DNA of 64,000 nucleotides from Sphingopyxis sp. (GTDB lineage: Bacteria > Pseudomonadota > Alphaproteobacteria > Sphingomonadales > Sphingomonadaceae), in assembly GCF_016704835.1 (NCBI RefSeq), contig NZ_JADIZJ010000001.1:496001-560000 (forward strand). Reading direction: 5' to 3'. Positions 1 through 7,039 of the stretch are shown one piece after another (position 1 is the stretch's first letter; each line of letters starts with the position of its first letter). Both the position numbers and the translations under genes were made by a program. A model generated the notes under the pieces. The model ran no database searches, was not told where the DNA came from, and saw only the letters and a list, made by a program, of their open reading frames with translations.

Positions 1-79
1 CGAGCTGTGGCGCGTTGTCGGGGCGATTGATTGGCAGGGCGCCGAGGCGCAGGCGTTGTTGGCGGAGGGCGGAGTTTAG
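1..79 (+). CDS. C-terminal end of an unidentified protein (partial)
   Basis: An open frame runs from the window edge (first whole codon at base 2) to a TAG at 77-79 and gives 25 residues ending in LLAEGGV. It has the Ala/Gly/Glu-rich composition and G/C third positions of a real gene in this genome. Too little is left to name the protein. It converges with the minus-strand gene that begins at 584. Confidence 0.45.
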   Translation, partial: ELWRVVGAIDWQGAEAQALLAEGGV

Positions 80-89
80 ATCTCCGTCG

Positions 90-168
90 CCCGCGCGAAG
101 GCGGGGACCGCCGTCGTTTTAATCGGTGATGCCGGGTCAGGCCGCTCGCGACCCCCGCCTTCGTGGGG
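90..168. repeat. Intergenic inverted repeat, CCCCGCCTTCGCGGGG family
   Basis: The arms at 90-106 and 152-168 share an 11-base GAAGGCGGGG-type core in opposite orientation, with mismatches at the outer ends. The same core forms a perfect 17-bp repeat at 11801-11867. It lies between two convergent genes, as is usual for REP-like elements. Confidence 0.55.
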
Positions 169-170
169 CG

Positions 171-214
171 AGGAAAAATATGAAAAGGGCGGACGCCCCA
201 TGACGCCCGCCCTT
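171..214 (-). terminator. Rho-independent terminator of the 112-aa secreted protein gene
   Basis: Read on the minus strand, an 8-bp stem (AAGGGCGG at 207-214 pairing with CCGCCCTT at 185-192) is followed by a T-rich run at 171-184. It starts about 30 bases after the stop codon of the gene ending at 246. Confidence 0.65.
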
Positions 215-245
215 CCCTTGCGACCCGGAACAGCTCCGGGGAAAC

Positions 246-584
246 TTAACCTCCGACCGTCACGCGGCCGCTGCGATAACCCTTCTTACGCATTTCCTTC
301 ACATAATCCTTGTCGGCGTCGACAATCTCGGTTTCCCATTCATCCCACGCATCCCAGCGATCTTCGCGGTCGGTGGCGCGGCGCAGGTCGCTGGTCAGCT
401 CCTTTTCCGCCTCGAGAATGTCGGTTTTGTAATTATACCATTGCTGGTTGACGACGCCCGCGATTGGCCGCTCGCGGATCGGCGGCGCTTCGAACCCTGG
501 CGGCATCGATTTATAGGGAACGGCAGCAACCGCGGCGGTGGCGGGGAGCGCCAGAATGACTGCAAGGGTGGTCCATTTTTTCAT
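246..584 (-). CDS. Small secreted hypothetical protein
   Basis: The 112-residue product has a clear signal peptide: MKK, a hydrophobic core, then a likely cleavage after TAAVA near residue 20. The mature part is short, charged and probably helical, rich in Asp, Glu, Trp and Tyr, and contains WDAWDEWETE. It ends in a basic, Gly-rich stretch (MRKKGYRSGRVTVGG). No family was recognised; the features fit a small periplasmic or outer-membrane-associated protein. A good terminator follows it at 171-214, so it is probably transcribed alone or with gpsA, which lies 123 bp upstream on the same strand. Confidence 0.7.
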   Translation of the reverse strand: MKKWTTLAVILALPATAAVAAVPYKSMPPGFEAPPIRERPIAGVVNQQWYNYKTDILEAEKELTSDLRRATDREDRWDAWDEWETEIVDADKDYVKEMRKKGYRSGRVTVGG

Positions 585-707
585 CGTCCATCTCCTGATT
601 GTCCGGCCGTTGCCGGGCGGTCAGGGGAGTCAACGAAGCAGGCAGCGAATGTCTTCGCGGCTAAACGGACATTCGGCACGGTTGGCGGTGGATTTGGCGC
701 CGACGAG

Positions 708-1709
708 TCAGCCGGGGTGCGCTTCGTCGCCCACCGCCGAGCGGAGCAGCCCGCGAAACACCTCCTGCGCGCTGCGTTTGCCCTGCGTGACATCGAACAC
801 GTCGCGCGCGATCGGCATGTCGAGATTGTAGCGCTCGGCGAGCGCGATCACGGTCGGCGCGCTCTTCACCCCCTCGGCGACCATATTCATCCCCGCGATG
901 ATTTCGTCGATCGGGCGTCCCTTGCCGAGTTCGACCCCGACATGGCGGTTGCGGCTGAGCGGGCTGGTGCAGGTCGCGATCAGGTCGCCCATGCCGGTGA
1001 GGCCGGCAAAGGTTTCAGGACGCCCGCCCATCGCGACGCCCAGCCGCGTGATCTCGGCCAGCCCGCGCGTCATCAGAGCCGAGCGGGTGTTGTCCCCCGC
1101 CCCCAGCCCATCGCCCATGCCGACCGCGATCGCGATGATATTCTTGAGCACCCCGCCAAGTTCGCAGCCGAGCAGGTCGGTGTTGGTGTACACGCGGAAC
1201 AGACCCGAATGGAACACCGGCTGGAGCGCGCGGACGACGATCTCATCCTCCATCGACAACACGCTTGCCGCCGCCTGCCCCGTCATGATCTCGCGCGCGA
1301 GATTGGGGCCGGTGAGGACACCGACGGGGTGGCCGGGGAGCACTTCCTCGATGAGTTCGGTCATCCTTTTGCCCGACGAGAGTTCGAGGCCTTTGGTCAG
1401 GCTGATGACGGGTACCCATGGGCGGAGGTGCTCGCGTGCCTCCTCGAGCACCGCGCGAAAGCTGTGCGAGGGGACGCCCATGATGAGGACGTCGGCGCCC
1501 GCGACGACCTCGGCCATGTCGCTGGTCGCGCGCAGCGTAGTCGGCAGTTTGATGCCGGGCAGGTATTTGCGGTTCTCATTGTCGCGGTTGATGCCCTTGA
1601 CGGTCTCGGCATCGCGCGCCCACAGGGTGATCGGGGCGTTGCGCGACACCACCGCCGCGACCGTCGTCCCCCAGCTGCCCCCACCGAGCAGGCCGACCTT
1701 CAGGCGCAT
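708..1709 (-). CDS. gpsA: NAD(P)H-dependent glycerol-3-phosphate dehydrogenase GpsA
   Basis: GpsA reduces dihydroxyacetone phosphate to sn-glycerol 3-phosphate, the backbone for phospholipid synthesis, in the cytosol. The 333-residue length is normal for the family. The Rossmann dinucleotide motif GGGSWGT is at residues 9-15. The catalytic-lysine segment GVLKNIIAIAVG and the substrate-binding segment GDNTRSALMTRGL are both present. Its product feeds the acyltransferases encoded just upstream on the same strand (PlsB-like at 7040-9379, PlsC domain at 9485-11092). The ATG at 1709 is preceded by GGGGAGAG, a strong ribosome-binding site that forms one arm of a perfect hairpin, listed separately. 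Confidence 0.96.
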   Translation of the reverse strand: MRLKVGLLGGGSWGTTVAAVVSRNAPITLWARDAETVKGINRDNENRKYLPGIKLPTTLRATSDMAEVVAGADVLIMGVPSHSFRAVLEEAREHLRPWVPVISLTKGLELSSGKRMTELIEEVLPGHPVGVLTGPNLAREIMTGQAAASVLSMEDEIVVRALQPVFHSGLFRVYTNTDLLGCELGGVLKNIIAIAVGMGDGLGAGDNTRSALMTRGLAEITRLGVAMGGRPETFAGLTGMGDLIATCTSPLSRNRHVGVELGKGRPIDEIIAGMNMVAEGVKSAPTVIALAERYNLDMPIARDVFDVTQGKRSAQEVFRGLLRSAVGDEAHPG

Positions 1710-1713
1710 ATTT

Positions 1714-1737
1714 CTCTCCCCTGTTTTGTGGGGAGAG
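1714..1737 (-). promoter_or_regulatory. Hairpin that would cover the gpsA ribosome-binding site
   Basis: On the minus strand CTCTCCCC (1730-1737) and GGGGAGAG (1714-1721) form a perfect 8-bp stem with an 8-base A-rich loop. The right arm is the Shine-Dalgarno sequence and the gpsA ATG follows after four A/T bases. Folding of the leader would block ribosome access. The structure is seen in the sequence; a regulatory role is inferred. Confidence 0.5.
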
Positions 1738-1779
1738 TGGCGAGAGTTTTACAGCTTGGCAAGAATGGTTGGCCAAGCG

Positions 1780-2023
1780 TGTTGTCTTACATTTCGGGAA
1801 GGTGGGCCAACGGCTGGGTCAGCTTCAAAAACCGTCCCTTCCGGTTCCCCAAGGCGTTCATCAAAAAAATCATCGCCCTGCGACCGACACCGCGTGACGG
1901 CGAGTTCGATGCCTTCTTCCGGCATCAGAAAATCAAATCCATATCACTCCACGGCATTCCCAATGAAACGCGAGACCTGTAAACCATGTCTCCGAACACC
2001 TGTCTGTCATGTCCCCAGTCTGA
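1780..2023 (+). pseudogene. C-terminal remnant of an IS481-type transposase
   Basis: One frame ending at 1982 reads WANGWVSFKNRPFRFPKAFI followed by IALRPTPRDGEFDAFFRHQK. This resembles the C-terminal beta-rich part of IS481-family DDE transposases. A second frame from 1979 reads VNHVSEHLSVMSPV and stops at 2021-2023, matching the usual C-terminus of those transposases. A frameshift near 1979 separates the two. The catalytic DDE domain and both IS ends are missing, so this is a dead fragment. It fills most of the 334-bp gap between gpsA and the next gene. Confidence 0.6.
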
Positions 2024-2043
2024 ACACGTCGCCACAGGGAGGA

Positions 2044-2976
2044 TCAGTGTTTGGCCAGAAATGCCTTCATCACCGCGGCGGTCGCCTTGGGATCCTCAAT
2101 CATCGGGACATGGCCGACATGTTCGAAAATGTGGCTCTGGCTGCCCGCGATTCCCGCTTCGAGCACGGGCACGCAGCTGACGTCGAGCAGGCGGTCGTGG
2201 CGGCCCCAGATGATCAACGTCGGCGCCTTGACCTCGCCGAGCCGCTCGTTGAGCGGATGGTCACGGCCTTCGTTGGCGATCGTCCAGAATATGCCGTCGA
2301 GTTGGTCGCGATATTTGAGCGCGTCGGCGTAGAGCACCGGTTTGAGCCGCGCCGGGATATAGGGCGGTTTGTGGACGACCATGCCGACCAGCCGGTCGGC
2401 GTCCTCGAGCCCCGCAAGGACGAGCGGGTTATAATCCTCATTCGCCGCCTGTTTCTGCAGATCGCTTTCGTTCGCGCCGTTGACCCCGGCGTTGTTGAGC
2501 AGGATCAGGCTGGCGAGCGCTTCCGGATAGTCGATCGCGTATCGCAGCGCGATCCAGCCGCCCATGCTGTTGCCGCCGACATGCGGGCGGTCCAGACCGA
2601 GCGTGTCGGCGAACTGCTTGAGCCGCGCGGTCTGCGCGCCAAGATCATAGGCCAGGTCGGGATTGCGCTCATTCTCGCCGAAGCCCGGCAGGTCGGGCGC
2701 GATGACATGATAGTCGCGAGTGAGGTGCGGCGCGATCATCGACCAGTTGTCCTTGTCGCCGGCAAAGCCGTGGACGAGCAGCAGCAAGGGTTTCGCCGGG
2801 TCTCCACCCTCCAGATAGGGCCAACTGCGGCCATCGACGGTGATGCTTTTCTGCACCATCCGTCCGCGCTGGCGCAGCAGCGCCCGCCCGAGCGCCACGA
2901 GGCGGCCCGGGAAGATGAAATACATCAGCCCGAGCGCGATGAGCGGGGCGAAGAGGAGGATGAGGAGGATTTTCAT
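2044..2976 (-). CDS. Alpha/beta hydrolase with N-terminal membrane anchor
   Basis: This 310-residue alpha/beta-hydrolase is probably a lipase or esterase. Residues 3-22 form a single hydrophobic segment, so the enzyme is likely anchored in the inner membrane. The oxyanion region is LLVHGFAGDKDNW (around 67-78) and the nucleophile elbow is GNSMGG with Ser137. The acid is probably in WGRHDRLLD, and the catalytic His is in HVGHVPMIEDP near the end. It is the last gene of a tight run that also holds a second hydrolase, a patatin and a WS/DGAT, which suggests acylglycerol or wax-ester breakdown. The start has the ribosome-binding site AAAGGACCAGACC. The substrate cannot be read from the sequence. 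Confidence 0.85.
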   Translation of the reverse strand: MKILLILLFAPLIALGLMYFIFPGRLVALGRALLRQRGRMVQKSITVDGRSWPYLEGGDPAKPLLLLVHGFAGDKDNWSMIAPHLTRDYHVIAPDLPGFGENERNPDLAYDLGAQTARLKQFADTLGLDRPHVGGNSMGGWIALRYAIDYPEALASLILLNNAGVNGANESDLQKQAANEDYNPLVLAGLEDADRLVGMVVHKPPYIPARLKPVLYADALKYRDQLDGIFWTIANEGRDHPLNERLGEVKAPTLIIWGRHDRLLDVSCVPVLEAGIAGSQSHIFEHVGHVPMIEDPKATAAVMKAFLAKH

Positions 2977-2989
2977 GGTCTGGTCCTTT

Positions 2990-3015
2990 AACCCCTCCCC
3001 TTCAGGGGCGGGGTT
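2990..3015. repeat. Short GC-rich hairpin between two hydrolase genes
   Basis: AACCCCTCCCC (2990-3000) and GGGGCGGGGTT (3005-3015) pair with one mismatch around a 4-base loop. It sits between the stop of the hydrolase at 3015-3863 and the start of the one at 2044-2976. There is no T-run on the minus side, so it looks like an mRNA-stabilising or processing hairpin, not a terminator. Confidence 0.45.
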
Positions 3016-3863
3016 TATTCTGCTTTCGACACGCGCGCGTCGAACCAGCCGATCAAATCGTCCAGCACCGCATCGCGTTCCGGCTCGTTGTAAATTTCGT
3101 GGAACAGGGCTGGGTAGATTTTGAGCGTCTTGTCGGCCGAGCCAACCTGATCGAACAGATATTGAGATCCTTGAGCCGACGCGAGGCTGTCCAACTCACC
3201 ATGCTGGAGCAGGATCGGCAGCGTGATCCGGGGAGCGCCCGCCTGCGCCGCGGCCATCGCGTCCATGAATTCCTTGCCGAGCCGCGCGCCGATCTTGCCG
3301 GTGTAAACGAGCGGGTCAGCGAGATAGGCGGCGACCACCGCGGGATCGCGGCTGACGCCATTGGCGTCGAGCGACAGCACGCCGAGGCGCGGGAAGAAGC
3401 GTGACAGGAAGCGGCTGATCCAGACTGTGAAGCGCGAGGGCGGCGTGGCGGGGACGATCGCGGGGCCGGAGAGCGCAGCAGCAGCGAACGCTTGCTCGCG
3501 CTCGATCAGGAACAAAGTCGAAATCAGCCCGCCCATGCTGTGGCCGAGCAGCAGGCGCGGGGTGGAGCCATGGTTGACCTCAACCAGGGTCAGCAGTTCA
3601 GCCATGCCGTCGGTGAATGCCGAAAAGCGCGGGACGAAACCTCCGTCGCCGTCCGACAGGCCGTGCCCCCAATGGTCGATCGCATAGACCGCATAGCCCG
3701 CGTCGGTCAGCCGCTGCGCGACATGGCCGTAGCGCCCCGCATGTTCGGCATAGCCGTGCGCGAGCAGCACCACGGCGTTTGGCAGGCCTGCGGGCAGCCA
3801 GTGCGTGACGTGGAGCTTTGCCCCGGCACCGACCGATCCCGCGGGCAGGATCACCGCCGACAT
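3015..3863 (-). CDS. Lysophospholipase/monoacylglycerol-lipase-type alpha/beta hydrolase
   Basis: The 282-residue protein belongs to the serine aminopeptidase S33/PldB-like group, which hydrolyses lysophospholipids or monoacylglycerols. Family marks are LLAHGYAEHAGRY (33-45), the DHWGHGLSDG loop (63-72), the nucleophile elbow GHSMGG with Ser109, and LQHGELDSLA and HEIYNEPERD carrying the probable Asp and His. No signal peptide is visible. Its ATG begins one base after the stop codon of the patatin gene (TAATATG), so translation is probably coupled. With the patatin and WS/DGAT it would complete stepwise deacylation of glycerolipids. Confidence 0.88.
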   Translation of the reverse strand: MSAVILPAGSVGAGAKLHVTHWLPAGLPNAVVLLAHGYAEHAGRYGHVAQRLTDAGYAVYAIDHWGHGLSDGDGGFVPRFSAFTDGMAELLTLVEVNHGSTPRLLLGHSMGGLISTLFLIEREQAFAAAALSGPAIVPATPPSRFTVWISRFLSRFFPRLGVLSLDANGVSRDPAVVAAYLADPLVYTGKIGARLGKEFMDAMAAAQAGAPRITLPILLQHGELDSLASAQGSQYLFDQVGSADKTLKIYPALFHEIYNEPERDAVLDDLIGWFDARVSKAE

Positions 3864-3864
3864 A

Positions 3865-5316
3865 TTAGCGGACGGCCTTCTTCAGCGCCGCGGTGCTGCG
3901 GTGGCCGGGGCCGTCGTCGCCCGCGCGGTCGATCCTGGCCAATATGCCTTCGAGCGCACGGCTGATCGCGGTCTGGGTACGGACCATTTCGACCTTGGGC
4001 CAGGCGGTGCGCTCGCCGGTGTCAATCAGTTCGTCGATATCCTCCTGCCCCAGATCGCTCAGGATCTTCGCGGGCGACCAGAATTTGGGCGGGCGGATGA
4101 TGTTGATGTCGCCGGTATATTCCTGATTGATCACCGAACGCGCCATGTTGGCGAGACTGTTGAGCGGTGGCACCCATTCGAGCGGTTTCTGGAAAATGAT
4201 CATATTGGCATTCAGCCACGCCTTGAAGGTCGCCATCGACGCATGTTGAATGGCCTCGATCGGCGCCATCTGCTTGCGCGTATCGGTCGCGAAGGGCAGC
4301 GCGATCGGGTTGGCCTGGCTGACGATATGGTGGTTGACCCCATAGAGGCGTTCGAGCCGCTTGGTCGGGATATCGTGCGTCACCGACCCGTCGACCCAGC
4401 GCCGATCGGGCTGGTACGCGATCCGCTCGCCCTTGTCGTCGCGCGCCATCAGCATTACCGGCGGGAAGACGCCGGGAACCGCGCACGATGCGAGCACCGC
4501 TTCGCGGATCAGCACGTTGGGCGCGGTGATTGCGTTAAGGAGGCGGCCGTTCTGATGCTTTTCGGCGGGCGCGACCGAGACGTTTAGGTGGCGGCCGCTG
4601 ATTTCGAACGCTTCCTGAAAGGTCAGGTCGGGGATCAGGTCGGCAAGCCGGTCGCGCACCTCGTCCGACGCCAGCCGCTTTTGTTTGGGATCGCGCGCCG
4701 GATTGGCGAGACGCTCGCTTTCGAGCAGCGCGCCGATTTCGCTGTCCTTGCGGGTGCAGACGACCGCGGCAACGATCGATCCCCCGCTGGCGCCCGACAT
4801 GATCGCGGGGAGCACGCCTTCGGACCACAAAGCTTTCACGACGCCGATGTGGAAGAACAGGAAGCTGCCCGAGCCCGACAACAGCAGCGCCGAGCGGCCG
4901 TAGCAATGCTGGGCGCGGCGGAAGAAGTCGCGCTTTTCCTCGCGGGGGATGCTGCGCGCCGCGGCGATCTTGCCCAATGAGTCGACGACCTCGGCGACAT
5001 AATCCTCGATCAGCGTCTTCGTGCCGAAGCGCGCCTTTTGATAGAGGCGCTCGTGGCCCATGCCGTCGATATTGCCGTGAATGCCCTCGTTGAGGACGAA
5101 CAGCAGCCCCTTGACGTCGCCCGCCGCCGACAGTTTGCGCAGCCGTTCGAGCCGGGCGCGGATCGCCTTGTAATCGAAATGCTTGCTCTCGTCGGCGTCG
5201 CGCCACGTCTGAAGCCCCGATTTCTTGTCATGCTCGCGTGCGGCCTTGGCCCAGGCGATGTAATCGGGCGCAGTCACAAGATCGCGGTCGGCGCTGAGCG
5301 TCGGGGTGAAAAGCAT
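3865..5316 (-). CDS. Patatin-like phospholipase/triacylglycerol lipase (DUF3336 type)
   Basis: The 483-residue protein carries an N-terminal DUF3336-like helical region (about 10-135) followed by a patatin domain. The catalytic dyad is visible: GASGGS with Ser178 and VDGS with Asp309. An oxyanion-like glycine motif, SGSGSFLFFHIG, is at about 148-158. This layout is shared with yeast Tgl-type triacylglycerol lipases and bacterial relatives that attack stored triacylglycerol or phospholipid. The gene lies 22 bp downstream of the WS/DGAT gene and is translationally coupled to the lysophospholipase, which puts storage-lipid synthesis and breakdown in one transcript. Inferred role: first hydrolysis step on storage lipid. 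Confidence 0.88.
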   Translation of the reverse strand: MLFTPTLSADRDLVTAPDYIAWAKAAREHDKKSGLQTWRDADESKHFDYKAIRARLERLRKLSAAGDVKGLLFVLNEGIHGNIDGMGHERLYQKARFGTKTLIEDYVAEVVDSLGKIAAARSIPREEKRDFFRRAQHCYGRSALLLSGSGSFLFFHIGVVKALWSEGVLPAIMSGASGGSIVAAVVCTRKDSEIGALLESERLANPARDPKQKRLASDEVRDRLADLIPDLTFQEAFEISGRHLNVSVAPAEKHQNGRLLNAITAPNVLIREAVLASCAVPGVFPPVMLMARDDKGERIAYQPDRRWVDGSVTHDIPTKRLERLYGVNHHIVSQANPIALPFATDTRKQMAPIEAIQHASMATFKAWLNANMIIFQKPLEWVPPLNSLANMARSVINQEYTGDINIIRPPKFWSPAKILSDLGQEDIDELIDTGERTAWPKVEMVRTQTAISRALEGILARIDRAGDDGPGHRSTAALKKAVR

Positions 5317-5338
5317 CTAGTCGTCCTGCAGAACATGG

Positions 5339-6916
5339 TTATTTTTTCGGAGTCTTGCGGGTTGCGTTGCCTTTGGCAACCGGTTTCGCCCGCGGTTTGG
5401 TGGCAGGTTTCGGGACGGCTTTCGGTTTCGCCTTCGGTTTTGGCGCCGTCTTGGGCGCCGGTTTCGGCGTTGCCGTAGCGGCTTTGGTCTTTTCGGCTTT
5501 CGGCACCCCCGCCATCAGGTCAGCAAAACTTTCCTCGATACATTCGCGGAAAAAGGCGATGTCGGGCATGATCGCGCGCTCGCAGATGATCGAAAAGGCG
5601 ATGCGGCCGTTGTAGCTGGGGGTCGCGACGAACAGCCCCATATTGTTCGCGAGCGGCGCCATGCCATGCTGCATGACGAGCTGCGCGCCCGCCAGATAGA
5701 GCGGAACCTGCGCGCCGGGGACGTTCGAGATGAAGAGGTTGGTGCCGCGCACCGCGAAGCGTTCGCTGGTGACGAGCCGCGCGACCGCCGCCATCGTCGC
5801 GCCGGGGATATGCTGCGACAGGTCCGTCATGATCCGCGCGCTGACCCCAGCCTTCGCCTCCTTTGCCTGAACCGTATAGTCGCGGATCGCCGCGAGGCGC
5901 GCGAGCGGGTCGGCGATGTCGGAGCGCACCGGGACGCTCATTGCCGAGACCTGATTGCCGGGGGTGCTGGCTTTGCCCGCTCCCTTTTCCTTGCCGCGCA
6001 GATTGATCGGCGCGACCGCGACCAGGCTGTCCTTGGGCAGTTCCTTGTGCTTCACCAGATATTTGCGCAGCGCGCCGCCGACGGTGGTCAGCACGACGTC
6101 GTTGACCGTCGCGCCCGGCACCTTCTTACGGACTACCGCGACATCGGCGAGCGCCACTGAAGTGCCGTCGAACATCTTGTGTGGGCCGACGGGCACGTTG
6201 AAGCGCGTTTCGGGTACCCCTGCGGTCATCCCGCCCTCGGCCATCGCCTTGCGCGCCGACGAGATGATGGCCGGCGACATTTTCATCAGCGCGTTCATGA
6301 ACTTCACCGGCGATTGCAGCGATGCCGACCAGGCGCGCGACAGCGTTTCGGCGCTCGATGGCGCATCGCCCAGATCCTCGACCGGCGGCGGTTCGGCGAT
6401 CGCGGGGGTGCCCTTGGCATCGAAGTCGCTCATCGCGATGAAGGCATGGGCCCCCGACGCGCCATCGACCGCGGCGTGGTGGACGCGGTGGAGCATCGCG
6501 AAGCTGCCTTTGGGTATGCCCGGAATACGGTCGAGCCCCTCGATGATATAAATATCCCACAGCGGGCGGTTCATATCCATCGGTTTCGAGAAATAGCGCG
6601 CCACGGCGATGCAGAATTGCCGCCAGTCGCCGGGCTCGGGCAGGCGCGCGTGGCTCATATGCGCCTCGACATCGAAATGCTCGTCCTCGACCCAATAGGG
6701 ATGGTCCATGTCGAACGGCAGGCGGTGGAGGCGGCGCTTGAACAAAGGCGAGGTGTGGACGCGGCTTTCGACGTGGCGGATGATGTCCTTGAAGCGCACG
6801 AAGCCGCCCGGGGCGGTCGAGGGGTCGTAGATATAGACCCCCATGATGTGGGTCAGGTTGTTAGCCGTCTGGGTGTAGAGGAACTGGGCGTCCTGCGCGC
6901 TGAGCTGTTTGAGCAT
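5339..6916 (-). CDS. Wax ester synthase/diacylglycerol acyltransferase (WS/DGAT)
   Basis: The 525-residue enzyme transfers an acyl group from acyl-CoA to a fatty alcohol or diacylglycerol, making wax esters or triacylglycerol at the membrane. The active-site motif HHAAVDG is at His146/His147/Asp151, and the family segments PLWDIYIIEGL and NDVVLTTVGGALR are present. I chose the ATG at 6916 over an ATG at 6949: it has the ribosome-binding site AGAGGA at good spacing, and the extra 11 codons fall inside an intergenic inverted repeat. The last 60 or so residues, after the catalytic domain, are an unusual Lys/Ala/Pro-rich tail resembling histone H1. It heads a four-gene run with the patatin and two hydrolases. 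Confidence 0.92.
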   Translation of the reverse strand: MLKQLSAQDAQFLYTQTANNLTHIMGVYIYDPSTAPGGFVRFKDIIRHVESRVHTSPLFKRRLHRLPFDMDHPYWVEDEHFDVEAHMSHARLPEPGDWRQFCIAVARYFSKPMDMNRPLWDIYIIEGLDRIPGIPKGSFAMLHRVHHAAVDGASGAHAFIAMSDFDAKGTPAIAEPPPVEDLGDAPSSAETLSRAWSASLQSPVKFMNALMKMSPAIISSARKAMAEGGMTAGVPETRFNVPVGPHKMFDGTSVALADVAVVRKKVPGATVNDVVLTTVGGALRKYLVKHKELPKDSLVAVAPINLRGKEKGAGKASTPGNQVSAMSVPVRSDIADPLARLAAIRDYTVQAKEAKAGVSARIMTDLSQHIPGATMAAVARLVTSERFAVRGTNLFISNVPGAQVPLYLAGAQLVMQHGMAPLANNMGLFVATPSYNGRIAFSIICERAIMPDIAFFRECIEESFADLMAGVPKAEKTKAATATPKPAPKTAPKPKAKPKAVPKPATKPRAKPVAKGNATRKTPKK

Positions 6917-6943
6917 GTTAGGGTCCTCTGAAATCAATTCTGC

Positions 6944-7021
6944 CGTCATCCCGGCGAAGGCCGGGATCTCGACCTCGATATATAATGCACCGCCGAGTTT
7001 CCGGGCTTCGCCGGGATGACG
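6944..7021. repeat. Intergenic inverted repeat, CGTCATCCCGGCGAAG family
   Basis: The arms 6944-6964 and 7001-7021 are 21 bp each and pair with a single mismatch, around a 36-base A/T-richer spacer. The element lies between the PlsB-like and WS/DGAT genes and may act as a REP-type mRNA structure that separates the two. Confidence 0.75.
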
Positions 7022-7039
7022 AGGTTGGGCGAGGCGCGC

